A stretch of DNA of 64,000 nucleotides, taken from contig JAOPHQ010006257.1 in NCBI GenBank assembly GCA_030340625.1, positions 1 to 64,000 of the forward strand, read 5' to 3'. This stretch comes from Merluccius polli. Its lineage: Eukaryota; Chordata; Actinopteri; Gadiformes; Merlucciidae. The notes beneath the pieces are model-generated. The model had not been told where the DNA came from. It saw nothing but the letters and a program-made list of their open reading frames with translations, and ran no database searches. Made by a program: the position numbers and the translations under genes. This document shows positions 22,558-32,830 of the stretch, in pieces (position 1 is the stretch's first letter; each line of letters starts with the position of its first letter).

Positions 22558-23478
22558 CAGTGTTGTAATGTAACGAAGTACAAATACTTCGTTACTGTAC
22601 TTAAGTAGAATTGTCACGTATCTGTACTTTACTTCGTTATTTATATTTCTGACAACTTTTACTTTTACTCCACTACATTTCCTCACTAAAATGTGTACTT
22701 TTACTCCGATACATTTCCCATAACCATCTTCGTTACTCGTTACTACAAAATAAAAATCGAGTTGGTGACCTACTTCCTGTTTATCAACCTCCAAGCGCAA
22801 AGAAAAAAAAACACCACGCGCGACGAAGAAGAAGATCTGCTTTGGCCAATCATGGAAGCACCTGCAGCTGCAGCAGGTTCTGCTAATTCTCCGGTCACAA
22901 ATGACGAGATTAACAGTGGCGACATCAACCGGTATTTTAACCCAAACTGAAAGTGGCTGTTGTTTACTGTTGCCATGGCGACATGTCTTTTCCCAGACGA
23001 AGTGGTTTTTGTGCGTGTGTGTGTCTAAACGCCACGGCTACACCGGCATGCTGCCAATACTCTAGGGTGGCCATTCGTCCGGCTTTAGGCCAAACTGTCC
23101 GGTTTTTCAAAGCCCTGTCCGGCGTCCGGCGTGGACGCGTATTTGTCCTCCTTTTTGAGACCCCCCCGCCGGTCATAGGTCCGCCCGCCGGTCATAGGTC
23201 CGTGGTGTGTTACGATCGCGCGCGCACCCCCGCCGGTCGTAGGTCCGTGGTGTGTTACTATTTACTATTAAATACTTTTACTTTTACTTCTAATACTTAA
23301 GTACATTTTATATCAGAAAATTACTTTTGGTACTTAAGTACAGTAAATGTCAGGTACTTTCAGACTTTTACTCAAGTAATATTCTAAAGGGTGACTTTTA
23401 CTTCTACCAAAGTCATTTTCTGGTAAGATACTTGTACTTTGACTCAAGTATCGCTTTCAAGTACTTTATACAAGACTG
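22558..23478. mobile_element. hAT element, 921 bp, non-autonomous
   Basis: The ends are CAGTGTTGTA and TACAAGACTG, flanked by perfect 8-bp duplications GTGTTATT (22550-22557, 23479-23486). Subterminal regions on both sides are packed with ACTTTTACTT and ACTTAAGTA motifs, as in a common fish hAT family. A short frame ending NDEINSGDINRYFNPN (to 22947) may be a transposase N-terminal scrap. From about 23062 a foreign insert begins TAGGGTGGCCATTCGTCCGG, another hAT-like end, and runs into the CGATCG motif. Confidence 0.9.
23163..23263. repeat. GC-rich CGATCG motif, tandem copies 2-4
   Basis: CCGCCGGTCATAGGTCCG occurs twice and then CCGCCGGTCGTAGGTCCG. The two downstream copies continue TGGTGTGTTAC, and one of these continues into GATCGCGCGCGC. 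The array sits inside the hAT element, next to a partial second hAT end. Confidence 0.75.
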
Positions 23479-23486
23479 GTGTTATT

Positions 23487-24421
23487 AAATCATGCCATTA
23501 ATTGCAAGAAGCGATAGGCCCCGAGTTTGCGCCGCTAACATTTAAAGCCATTCAAGTGTGTTGCGACAAGAGCGCCACATATGACATTGATAATCAACCA
23601 CCTATTCAGAAAGACAATAACGCACGTGTGGTATTGTACCAAGAGGATGAAATCACCCCCCACCCCCCTGCTGTAACGTTACCCTCTGCTCCAAGGGCTC
23701 AGAAATGAGCACAATCCCATTATTCCTTTAACCTGCACTTGGAGGACCCCTCTCTCCCACCAGTTCCGGAAACAAAACTCAAACAATGCGAGTTGTCAAG
23801 TGCCTTTATGATTCTTGTGAATTCAATTGATTTAAAACTAAAAGTCAGCTCAGTTTTTTGATTCACAAAAGGGCTGGCCAATGAGTGGCATCCAACACTC
23901 ATTGTGGGTAATGCATGTGTGTGTGTGTGTGTGTGTGTGTTGTTGTGAGAAGCAGTTTCTCTTGAAACCCTTACTCACGCGTGTTCTTTAATGAAGCGAT
24001 AGAAGAAGTTGTTTCGCTTTAAGACATAATCAGTTTTATTGTTAACACCAGTATAATGTGCAGAGTTTTACAGATATATCTGGGTCCAACTACGTTTCCC
24101 TGACCGAACAACAAAGTGTGTGTGTGTGTCAGTTCACGAAGTCTGAGATTGTCGCCAGATTGTCGCCTCCGGGTATTATCTAAAAGATTCTTTACATGTA
24201 CAGCGACAATCCTGCCTGTTTTTCGCCATCATCTGACCTCACTATCTACTCCACACATGTAACCAACAACGCACTCATTCCGATCCTGAGGAGCTCCCCC
24301 CATGCTTACATGCCTCTGCTCATAGCTCATGACTTTGTCCTTTGTCTGCAGACAGGCACCGAGGTTAGTGTGACCCTAGTTATTGGTCATATGGTAGATA
24401 TAAAATATAACCATACCTTTA

Positions 24422-24464
<43 letters not shown>

Positions 24465-24685
24465 CACCACACTGTGGACTTGTGCATACATTCCAATAAA
24501 GACACACACTGTGTTCCTTTCGATGTATGGATATGTATTTCTCCGTCAGATGTACACGTAAGTGCATGGATGAGTCACCCTCCAATTGAGGACAATCTGC
24601 GTCACAATGCACTTCATGGAACCAGTTTTGAGAAATGATCTCTCCCTTGTGTTACCCTGAATGATTATTCCTACATGAAAGGGAA
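23487..24685. other. Unannotated with (TG)n tracts
   Basis: (TG)n lies at 23917-23941 and 24424-24462. A 68-codon frame at 23502-23708 lacks motifs. No gene supported. Confidence 0.6.
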
Positions 24686-24790
24686 GCCTAGAGCAGTCAA
24701 CGTCAACTGGCGGCCCGCGGGCCAAATGCGGCCCGCCAGAGATTTCCATCCGGCCCCCAGAATAATACTGAATTTAGGAATAGCCTAGTG

Positions 24791-24840
24791 CAGTGGTTCT
24801 CAAATGGGGGTACTTGAAGGCACTCCAGGGGGTATGTGAG
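24791..24840 (+). mobile_element. hAT-like left end without partner
   Basis: CAGTGGTTCTCAAATGGGGG then GTACTTGAAGGCACTCC is the typical start of another hAT family. Its matching right end is not found in the stack, so it is a truncated insertion within the level-1 element. Confidence 0.6.
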
Positions 24841-24880
24841 ATCCGGGGTGGGTTACGATCGTGCGCATCCCCCCCACCCC
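24841..24880 (+). repeat. GC-rich CGATCG motif copy 5 (left half of a split tandem pair)
   Basis: ATCCGGGGTGGGTTACGATC then GTGCGCATCCCCCC. Removing the inserted element (24881-27723) and one TSD joins it directly to the copy at 27732-27772, so these were tandem neighbours. Confidence 0.7.
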
Positions 24881-25024
24881 TAGGGATGGGGATCGAAACC
24901 CGGTTCCATCAAGGACCCGGTTCCACTTTTTTCAAAACCCGAAAATCAATAACGTTTGGGCTTATCGATACCACTATCGAGTCTCGTCCTGTAACGTAAT
25001 TGTGTGTCCCTCGAGTCGCGTCAC

Positions 25025-25083
25025 GGGGGGGGGGGGGGGGGGGCGCGATCGTAAGCCACCCCGGACCTACGACCGACGGGGGG
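25025..25083 (-). repeat. GC-rich CGATCG motif copy 6, inverted
   Basis: A 19-nt G run (25025-25043) is followed by CGCGATCGTAAGCCACCCCG, GACCTACGACCGAC and GGGGGG. It is the reverse complement of the motif elsewhere. Confidence 0.75.
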
Positions 25084-25444
25084 GCAGGTAGACACCGCTA
25101 GACACCACTAGACATACGGGACTCATACCGGTGATCGCGGCTTTAGTTCCCCGTGTCTGATCGCTGTAATTCGGAGCGTGAATATCGGCTGAATATCTAA
25201 TATCTTTCTAACTTTAAAAAACACTTTAGTATTTTTTAAATGATAGTCGCACATCCCTCGAAACTACGCCGTGAAGGTGAACCCTCCCGGACTCCGCTAT
25301 TAACATGAACCGCTCCGCCGGTGGAGCCGCACATCCACACGCACCAGACACCAAAATACCAACACACATGTTTTCCATTTGATTGCTTTTAAATAAAGTT
25401 GTGTGCAGTTATACGGTAAATACGATTATTAAAACCCTAATTAT

Positions 25445-25513
25445 GACAGTCCTGGACCGGCCCAAAAATGTGCATCGGCTCACCCGGTACGCCCGATGGC
25501 CAGTCCACCCCTG
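25445..25513 (-). mobile_element. Transposon end fragment (hAT-like)
   Basis: The end reads GATGGCCAGTCCACCCCTG, reverse CAGGGGTGGACTGGCCATC, the start of a widespread fish repeat. GGACCGGCCCAAAAATGTGC lies internal to it. No partner end or duplication was recognised. Confidence 0.5.
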
Positions 25514-26506
25514 CTTGTCCCGTTAGTTAAAAATAGTAATCCAATTGTGAAATCCGTGTTGTAATCGGCAGCATACAAGCTAGTTATATTGAAAAGTAAA
25601 TAAAGATTCAGACGTGCTGCGTGATGATGTGTTCAGGTTGGCTCAGTAAAACGACTAGTAGGTTATCATGATGCGTTCAAGTGTAATGTAAAGAAAAGGG
25701 AAATTGAGATTTTGGCGAGAAACATGAGTAATACAGCTGTATAGTATATTAAAAATCTGGAGGATCATGACTGACAAGGCAGACATGTTAATTTTTCTGC
25801 AAAAAACCCCCTGTTAAATTATGAGATTATATTTTATTTCCTTTTGTGTGACCCATATACATTAGGGACTGTACGATATTTACCGGGGGGGGAGGGCCGG
25901 TCGTCAGGGGGGGAGGGCCTAGGAGAATTTTTTTAAGCCTTAGGGGAGGGCCCAGGAGAATATTTTTGGCCTGGGGGGAGGGCCGAGGAAAATTATTTTT
26001 TCCTGATGTATGATATCTTTTTTCCCTTATCAATGATCAGTTTCCGATATTTGAAAAGGTGTGTAGGCCAAAACATGATTCACGTCTCCTTGACAGAGTG
26101 GGCGAGTCCAAAATGTCGCAAGAAACAAAGCATCACGGGGCGGCGGAAACTTGTGGATACCTGAATCTCTCACAACCCCCCTCGTGAGCTTGCAGGTTTT
26201 TAAACATGGCATCAAGTCAAACAACGAGCAGCAAACGTGGTGACTTTCTGCAAAGAAGAAGCAATGTCCGGGCAGCTTCTATGGTTCACCCGAGATAGTC
26301 ACGGTAGTTTGTGTTTTGTCTTATAATAGCCTATAAGGTACAATGTCATCAGCCAAGTTGTGAAATTATTGGGGGGTGAGCATAGGCGTCGATTACGGGG
26401 GGGACATGTCCCCACCACTATTTATAATTTGAATTTTGTCCCCACCACTTTTAAAAATGTGCAACCCAATTGCGACCGAAAAAATCCCCACATACTCAAC
26501 CGCAGG

Positions 26507-26852
26507 CCGTTCTCATCCCAACTACAGCGTCCGCTCGCAGAGCAGAGTCTACAGCGTCCATTCACTCCAATAATAACCCGGTCACGGTGATAGATTACGC
26601 TAACCCTAACCATAACCCTAACCATAACCCTAACCATAACCATAACCATAACCCTTTTTGGAGTGAATTGTTTCACAGTAGACTGCGGACGCTGTAGACT
26701 CTGCTCTGCGAGCGGACGCTGTAGACTCTGCTCGTCTCTTACCACCGCAAACGGGTTTATGAGAACCCAGATCGTTTCACACAGACGCGGGAGTATCAGA
26801 CGTCTAGGGGCGTGACAAATCGTCGGTATATTACGAGTTGGGATGAGAACGG
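26507..26852. mobile_element. Inverted-repeat element, level 5, with long hairpin
   Basis: CCGTTCTCATCCCAACT (26507-26523) faces AGTTGGGATGAGAACGG (26836-26852). Inside, bases 26524-26559 and 26687-26722 are perfect 36-bp inverted repeats carrying GCTCGCAGAGCAGAG. ATTCACTCCAA/TTGGAGTGAAT extends the stem. No target duplication was identified, so it could be a MITE or an internal part of the level-4 element. Confidence 0.65.
26601..26654. repeat. Interstitial telomere-like repeat in the hairpin loop
   Basis: CCCTAA hexamers alternate with CCATAA variants for about 54 bases, forming the loop of the 36-bp stem. Confidence 0.85.
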
Positions 26853-27731
26853 GTTGTCTGCCGAAACCGTCAAGTCTAAATCATGCGATAGGCGCGCACG
26901 ATGACATCCTCACAGCATGCACACGGGCTGTGTGGACTCGGGTCTGCGGCTGAGTCCGCGGCCGGGTCCGCGGGTCCGGTGCTGGGTCCGGGGCTGGCGG
27001 GTCCGGTGCTCCCGTTGACAATCGCGCCCCCATGAATAGCTTACATAAGGGTCCCCAGCACTTTTCAAACCACACTCAAGCTTATGGTTATTGTCCCCAC
27101 CACTTCTAAAACCAAACTGACGCCACTGGGGGTGAGTCTCGTAACATTGATAAAAGCAGGCTTGTCCCCATTCTCAAGTTCAAGGCACAGCGTGGCATAA
27201 ACCCCTGCTCTTGCTGCGTGTGTGTACCCGTGTGTGTGTATGTGTGCTTATGTGGCCGTTTTAACCTTGTAAACGTCATTTTCCGACCAATTTTATTTGA
27301 TTCACGTAGCGGGGAGGGCCTAGGAGAATTTTTTTGAGCCGGGGGGAGAAAAAAAAATACCAGGGGGGAGGGCAGGCAGAACATTTTTAACCCGATCGTC
27401 TGGCGACCGGCCCTCCCCCCCCGCTAAATATCGTACAGTCCCTTATGACTTATTTTTCATTTGGTGCTGCTGATATATTCTTTCTATTGTTAGTTGTATG
27501 TCATTTCGAAGTGGCCTATTACATTAGCCATGTTTATTGAAGGCTAGAAACGTTTTTGTTATGCTCACTTGTTAAGCAATACCAGTTCTGTTGAAAACAA
27601 ATTGTCGCGTCGTCTTTCCACCAAATAATAGAAAAGTATCGGTGGTATCGATAAAGACTCGGATCGATAAGGAGTATCGATAAAGGTATCGATATCAATA
27701 AATATTAACGATCCCCATCCCTACCCACCCC

Positions 27732-27772
27732 CTGTCGGTCGTAGATCCGGGGTGTGTTACGATCGCGCGCTT
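27732..27772 (+). repeat. GC-rich CGATCG motif copy 7 (right half of the split tandem pair)
   Basis: CTGTCGGTCGTAGATCCGGG then GTGTGTTACGATCGCGCGC. It lies immediately after the right duplication of the level-2 element and is the tandem partner of 24841-24880. Confidence 0.7.
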
Positions 27773-27866
27773 GTTTTTTTTTTTCACGAGCATCTGGCCC
27801 TTACAGTGTCTGCAGAGAAAAATTCTGGCCCTTGGACAAATTTAGTTGATGACCCCTGGCCTAGAG

Positions 27867-27962
27867 TATGAATGGACGCCTACAGGTAGACTGCGGATAT
27901 TGGGGTTCAAACTCAGAAACCCTTCAGCTGGCAGTCAAAAGACCCGAACCACTTGATTATCC
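27867..27962 (-). mobile_element. SINE family A, head portion
   Basis: Reversed middle and head: GACGCCTACAGGTAGACTGC, then GGGGTTCAAACTCAG (B box) and CAGCTGGCAGTC, ending GATTATCCTACC. The tail side is missing. The level-1 hAT element inserted at its edge. Confidence 0.75.
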
Positions 27963-28890
27963 TACCTATATATTAAACTACGATAAACTTGTCCATTTTA
28001 AAAGTATCCTGACGCAAAAAAAACGAGCAATGATTGTGTCATTAAGATTGAGATTAAGATGCATCAGGATTAAGGGGTTACATCAAGAGATACAAAGCTT
28101 TAGTGTACATTAGATATAAGCATATTACACACAAAACCACTGCATTTTACCTCCTTATTTTGCACTATACATTTGTTATATGCACATGTTTCTATATTCT
28201 ATTGGCTGAATGTACATTTGTGTTTTATATGTTTTACTTTGATTATTTGAAAATATCTTTTCTATCAATTGTACCAATTTATCAATTGTAATAGAAACAA
28301 ATTCCCCCAGGATTATTAAAGTCTTCTGAATGGTGAATTGTATGCCAACGTTTCTATTAGACCAAGCTATAATCATACATTCATGGTATTTTGCGTAGGC
28401 CTCTGTGTCATATTGCCTCTTTCTGTACGTTCATATTTAAGTGGTGTTTGGGGCCTAAGATGGAACCCATTTATCAAGTATCCCAGTGGCTCTTAATGGG
28501 CTACAGGGCTGGCAAGACGCCACCAAGGACCAAGCTAGCGCAACACACTCATTTCACACAATAAGCTAGACAGTGCTATGCATGATACTATATAAAATGC
28601 TCTGTCGTCTTTACTGGCAGCTTTCTAGACAACAACAACAATGAAAAGGAAATTGCAACCCTGCCCACTCCACTGTTGGTTAGATGTCGATCGATAGATT
28701 TTGATTAATAAAGGCGAGATATGTCATGAAAAGGAGCCCTAGAGAGTCCTAAAAGCATACGCTAGGCTAAGCTAGGCTAGGCATGAAGCAACTTTCTTAT
28801 GCTCCATGTACAGAAAAGTGGTTTTAATGTGGATTACTATGGCTAGCATGTGTCGCTGTTCATTGGTTAGTGAATCGGCTCTGTGCTGCT
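27963..28890. other. No recognisable feature
   Basis: AT-rich. Repeated CTAGGCTAAG units near 28760-28780. Nothing else supportable. Confidence 0.5.
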
Positions 28891-28960
28891 GTGTGTTGTG
28901 TGTGTGTGTGTGTGTGTATGTGAGAGCGTGTGGGTGTGTGTGAGCGTGTGGGTGTGTGTC
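28891..28960. repeat. (TG)n with GAGCGTGTGGG interruptions
   Basis: Pure TG up to about 28918, then two GAGCGTGTGGGTGTGTGT units. Confidence 0.9.
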
Positions 28961-29094
28961 TTTTGTAGTGCATTCTATTGGGCATATAATCAATGTCAGT
29001 CAATTCTTTCATTTCAGGATGCTCAATTTCCACCGCTAATTGGAACTTAACGTCCATAGGAAATGACAAAATGAAGACTGTAATTTCCCACTGC

Positions 29095-29320
29095 CGTGCT
29101 ACATTCATTATCAATGCTCGATAAACAAAAGGCCTCCAATTTCCCCCCGCCTCGCTCAGCCCCCGCTCACCACCACCGTCGCCGCCGCAGTCATCACGGC
29201 CGATGCCATCTTATTTGCATTTCTGCATATTAAAGAACGCAATTACAAGCGTTTTGGCAGACCTCTTCGGGAGAATCACATATTGATTGCTTATTAGCAG
29301 CTAATGAAAGCAGTTGGGTT
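29095..29320. promoter_or_regulatory. Candidate conserved non-coding element with octamer site
   Basis: A perfect octamer ATTTGCAT lies at 29213-29220, followed by CTGCATATTAAAG, CGCAATTACAAGC and AGCAGCTAATGAAAG. The segment mixes a CpG-rich half (CCGTCGCCGCCGCAGTC) with an AT-rich homeodomain-site half. No credible frame. Regulatory function is inference. Confidence 0.35.
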
Positions 29321-29410
29321 CGTGGATCCGACGGACTGACTAACTGAATGACTGACTGACTGACATTACTGACTAACTGACTGGAGTCATAAAGTGTATT
29401 TCTCCAGTGT

Positions 29411-29415
<5 letters not shown>

Positions 29416-29441
<26 letters not shown>

Positions 29442-29810
29442 TTCAAAATAAGTGTGTGCTTGGTAATTGTTAATTGTGTTAATTGTGAATTTGTTGCATG
29501 TACGTACGTATTTCCAAATAAGAGCATGCTTCTCGCGGTTGACTCTCATGGCTGGGATGAAGGGGGAGGGTTGTGTGTATTTCAAAATAAGACTGATTGT
29601 TAATTGTGAACCTGTTTTGTAGTTGTATTTGGGGGAGGGGGTCACATGTGTTTCTGCTCCAGTTCCCTCAGAGATGTGTGTTACATAAGGTAGGCTGCTG
29701 CATCATTTGAAGTGGTCTGGACCAGATTGAACTGCCGCGTGTGTGTGTGTTTGTGTGTGTGTGTGTGTTGTCATATAGCTTGCAGAATGCAGGTATGCTG
29801 TGTGTGTGTG

Positions 29811-29865
<55 letters not shown>
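29416..29865. repeat. Cluster of (TG)n microsatellites
   Basis: Tracts at 29416-29441, 29738-29769 and 29812-29864. Between them TTTCAAAATAAG occurs twice (29441, 29580), suggesting a small local duplication. Confidence 0.85.
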
Positions 29866-29869
<4 letters not shown>

Positions 29870-30226
29870 TAACCGTGTGTGGGTGTGTAGGCAAAAGGCT
29901 TTCAATGTTTTGATTCCCAACAAAATGTAGTCTTCACAAAACATTAATGAAATCAAAAATATCACATTTGTCTAATGCATTACTACTGAGTTAAAATATA
30001 TTTTATTGACGGTAAAATTATGATATTTGGAGCAACTATGAATTCTTTTACTAAAATGTATTTGGTGGTTGCACTTGTTGATATACTACGTGTGTGTCTG
30101 TATGAGTTGAGGGCATCAGCTAAATCCATGATAAATACAAAAAGAAGCTTAGTCAGAGCAGCCAATAGCTGCAAATATAGAAGTTGATAACTCCACTGAA
30201 GCTCAGGTCGGGAGCAATCTGCCCAC

Positions 30227-30292
30227 CGCCACACACACACCCAACCACCCACCGAACCACCCACACCCACACACACACAACCCCCCCCCCCC

Positions 30293-30334
<42 letters not shown>

Positions 30335-30390
30335 CCCCCTGTGTGCCCCGGATAGCCCACCAGGATATTTGCAGAAGAAGATTGGAAGGG

Positions 30391-30479
<89 letters not shown>

Positions 30480-30484
30480 ACAGA

Positions 30485-30539
<55 letters not shown>

Positions 30540-30542
30540 GAA

Positions 30543-30573
<31 letters not shown>

Positions 30574-30575
30574 GG
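30227..30575. repeat. Large compound microsatellite: (AC)n, C15, (AC)n, then (GT)42 and (GA)n
   Basis: AC-rich to 30280, a 15-nt C run (30281-30295), AC to 30330, 60 bases of unique DNA, (GT)n 30393-30476, then GA with GGGAGAG interruptions to about 30575. The AC and GT tracts are reverse complements and could pair into a hairpin. Confidence 0.95.
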
Positions 30576-30849
30576 GAGTGAATTGTGAGGGAGACTGGAA
30601 GGAGTATTTTTGTAATGGTAGTGAATGTTACTACAAAACCACAAAGAGTGTATCACATACATATGCATGCTGGTGTGAGGTCAGAACCAGAACCAGGCCT
30701 TGCTGGGTCAGAACCAGATGCTTGGGAGTGTGTAATGATTCAGCTGTAGTACCAGAGGGTCCAAACAGACCCACTCTGCTCCTCTGTAATACTTCAGCAA
30801 ATGGACTGCACTTTTAAAGCACTTTGCAGGCCTTTAGCCTAAACAAATG

Positions 30850-30957
30850 TACTATTTAGTCTTTTAGCAGGCACTTCTCTCCAAAGCCACTTACAGAAAG
30901 AGCAGGTAGGGGTTCAGGACATCTTGCTCAAGGATGCCTACAGATAGACTGCATGTG
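30850..30957 (-). mobile_element. SINE family A, tail and middle
   Basis: ATTTAGTCTTTTAGCAGGCA, then CCAAAGCCACTTACAG, GAGCAGGTAGGGGTT and CATCTTGCTCAAGGATGCC. The reversed head is missing. Confidence 0.8.
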
Positions 30958-31309
30958 ACGTCTCGCCCTGCTTCTTAGGTTATGTTTTTTATTGTTTCCT
31001 TTATCTTTCATCGTTTCCTGCTTTTACTTTGCTACTCTCCTCTCCCATCTCCTCTCATTTCAGATACTCCAATTCCTGCCCTTGTGTGTGAATGTCCACC
31101 CTCGCCCTGATTAGTTTCACCCGTCCCTCATTATCATCCTCCCCTACCGAGTGTATCTAGTCTAGTGTGTTTCCCACTCTGTGTGCCGGTTTCTCTTTGT
31201 TCCCTACATCAAGCGTTACAGCTGTTTTCTAGAGTTTAGCGTTCCTGGTTTTTTGATCTCCGATAGTTTTACCTGACGTCGCCTTCGTCTCCTCCTTGCC
31301 GGATTTGCT
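30958..31309. other. Pyrimidine-rich unannotated sequence
   Basis: CT-rich non-repetitive DNA, no gene or recognised element. Confidence 0.5.
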
Positions 31310-31500
31310 TGCCTGCTCTGGGAGTCGAACACCCGAGCCACGTTGCTTTCATTTGTCAATCGTAAAAGCGTCTTACCATACCATTGAGTGCGTACCGGTG
31401 TATTCCTAGCACGCGGTGGGCCCGGTGGGAATCGAACCTCCGACCCCTGTGGCGGGTGTTAATGCCACGGCATTAAACATCCTTAAATAAACCCGTTACG
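31310..31500 (-). mobile_element. SINE family B, more complete copy
   Basis: Reading on the minus strand: GGCATTAACACCCGCCACAG, GGTCGGAGGTTCGATTCCC (B box), GCGTGCTAGGAATACACC, then AAGACGCTTTTACGATTGAC. A second B-box-like GTGTTCGACTCCCAGAG lies just beyond, so two tRNA-like modules may be joined. The partner copy is at 4535-4650. Confidence 0.65.
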
Positions 31501-31558
31501 AGGACGTCAACATCAGTCAACACCTTGAATGGTGTCTTCTCTAATTAAGGTCGGTGGT

Positions 31559-31641
31559 CCCCCCCCCCCCCCCCCCCCCCGGCTCTAACTATACCCCAGA
31601 GGGGCGTCTGCTTTAAGTAACCTCTCTCTCTCTCTCTCCCT

Positions 31642-31682
<41 letters not shown>
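31559..31682. repeat. C22 run and (CT)n tract
   Basis: A 22-nt C run (31559-31580) and CT/CCCTCT repeats at 31621-31681. Confidence 0.93.
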
Positions 31683-31683
<1 letters not shown>

Positions 31684-32340
31684 ACGTGAAGGTCTGGGAA
31701 AGGCAAAGTGACAGGGGCCACTTTAAGGTCTCGTCCCCTCAGGGGGGCTTCCGGCGCACTTTCATTCCCTCCAACAAATCCACTATCACAACAAATCCAC
31801 TCTCACCCCCATCACCCCGACCCCGAAACAGACTTCAGGCTGCGAGTGTCCACTGCACTACGCAGGATTAATGTGTTTTTTTTCTCCATTTCGGCATTTC
31901 GTCGACAGTAAGCTGACTTTTGTTCCACCACGGAGAACTGTCTATGGTATGAATATCAGTCTTAACTTGCTGTGTGAGTGGGCAACATGTACGGTGATGG
32001 TGAGATGATGTACGTCAACATTACAGATTCAGAAGTCTGCCTATGGGCAGCCCTGTGGCTGTCCTATGATGCGTGATTACAGTGTTTCATTCATAATTGT
32101 ATTGATTATGTTTTCATAAAAGCAGACTGTGACTTTGCAGCTATGAAAAGAGATGTTTGTCTATGGGCCAAGACGTGACCTTTTTCAACAAATAAGAAAT
32201 ACTGCAGGAAAAAATACAGGAAACGTCAAATAAAATGCTAATGATGGATCGTTGCTGTCACAGCCGTTGTCACGACAACCGATAACACTGTGATGATCAT
32301 GTGGAATGTGTTTGGAAACAATGTTAAAATTCATCCTGAG
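31683..32340. other. No recognisable feature
   Basis: Mixed sequence. Two overlapping short frames at 31686-31911 lack motifs. Confidence 0.5.
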
Positions 32341-32698
32341 TCTATGTTGGCATGTGTGCCCATATGTGTGTGCATGTGTGTGTGTGTGTGTGTTGATGTG
32401 CATGCTTATGTGAATGTGTGTGCATGTGTTAACATGTGTGTGCCCATGTTAGTGTGTGTCTATGTGCGTATGTATTTTCACAGGTGTGTCTGCGTGTTGG
32501 TGTATCTTTGTGTGTATTGCCGTGTGCGTGTGTCTGTGCATATGCGTGTCTGAGTCTGTGAGTGTCCGTGTGAGTTCATGTTTACGTGCGTTCATATACT
32601 GTATGTGTGTATTGATGTGTGTGTGTGTGTGTGTGTGTATGTTTTGCTGTCTGACCTAGAAAAACAGTCGTGCCAATCAAAAGCGCTGTGACAGTTGG

Positions 32699-32744
<46 letters not shown>

Positions 32745-32830
32745 TGAGTGTGTGTGTGTGTGGTGGTGGATGGGTAGGCGGGTGGATGGGTAGGTGGGTG
32801 GGTCGGGGGAGGGAGGGAGGGGAAGGTACA
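32340..32830. repeat. GT-rich region with (TG)n cores and GGTGGGTGGA tract
   Basis: Degenerate TGTG/TGCATG sequence with pure TG at 32373-32393, 32617-32639 and 32701-32762, then GGTGGATGGGTAGG units to 32820. Frames here encode only His-Thr or Cys-Val runs. Confidence 0.9.

Larger units (their letters stand above)
26381..27128. mobile_element. hAT element, level 4 of the nested stack, 748 bp
   Basis: The ends are CATAGGCGTC and GACGCCACTG (reverse CAGTGGCGTC), flanked by perfect 8-bp duplications GGGGTGAG (26373-26380, 27129-27136). GTCCCCACCACT motifs lie near both ends. Its interior is occupied by the inverted-repeat structure at 26507-26852. No transposase. Confidence 0.88.
25864..27443. 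mobile_element. TIR transposon, level 3 of the nested stack, 1580 bp
   Basis: The left end is AGGGACTGTACGATATTTAC, followed by a G run and GAGGGCCGGTCG. The right end mirrors it, CCGGCCCTCCC and then AAATATCGTACAGTCCCT. Arms are about 40 bases with a few mismatches. Next to each arm are repeated GGGGGAGGGCCTAGGAGAAT blocks. No clear target duplication is seen, so the superfamily is open. Confidence 0.75.
24881..27723. mobile_element. hAT element, level 2 of the nested stack, 2843 bp with inserts
   Basis: The ends are TAGGGATGGGGATCG and CGATCCCCATCCCTA, perfect 14-15 bp inverted repeats. They are flanked by 8-bp duplications CCCACCCC (24873-24880, 27724-27731). Subterminal ATCGATACC-type motifs occur on both sides, as in a common fish hAT family with ATCGATA-rich ends. 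No transposase frame was found. It contains the level-3 element and other fragments. Confidence 0.9.
24694..27858. mobile_element. Outer hAT element, level 1 of a nested stack, 3165 bp
   Basis: The left end is CAGTCAACGTCAACTGGCGG and the right end TTTAGTTGATGACCCCTG (reverse CAGGGGTCATCAACTAAA). They are flanked by perfect 8-bp duplications GCCTAGAG (24686-24693, 27859-27866). The GCGGCCCGCGGGCC/CTGGCCC subterminal theme is that of a widespread vertebrate hAT family. Only about 240 bases belong to this element; the rest is later insertions. No transposase. Confidence 0.88.

Noticed and set aside
23502..23708. 68-codon frame after the 921-bp hAT element
   Set aside because: Not low-complexity, but no family recognised and no supporting signals.
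26601..26654. Chromosome end
   Set aside because: Only about nine hexamers, many variant, enclosed in a transposon with unique DNA on both sides.
26422..26745. 107-codon reverse frame with Met-Val-Arg repeats
   Set aside because: It is a translation of telomere-like hexamers and inverted repeats in a nested transposon.
30153..30817. Long open frames on both strands (171 and 140 codons)
   Set aside because: They are translations of (AC)n, (GT)n and (GA)n tracts giving His-Thr, Cys-Val, Arg-Glu and Ser-Leu runs.
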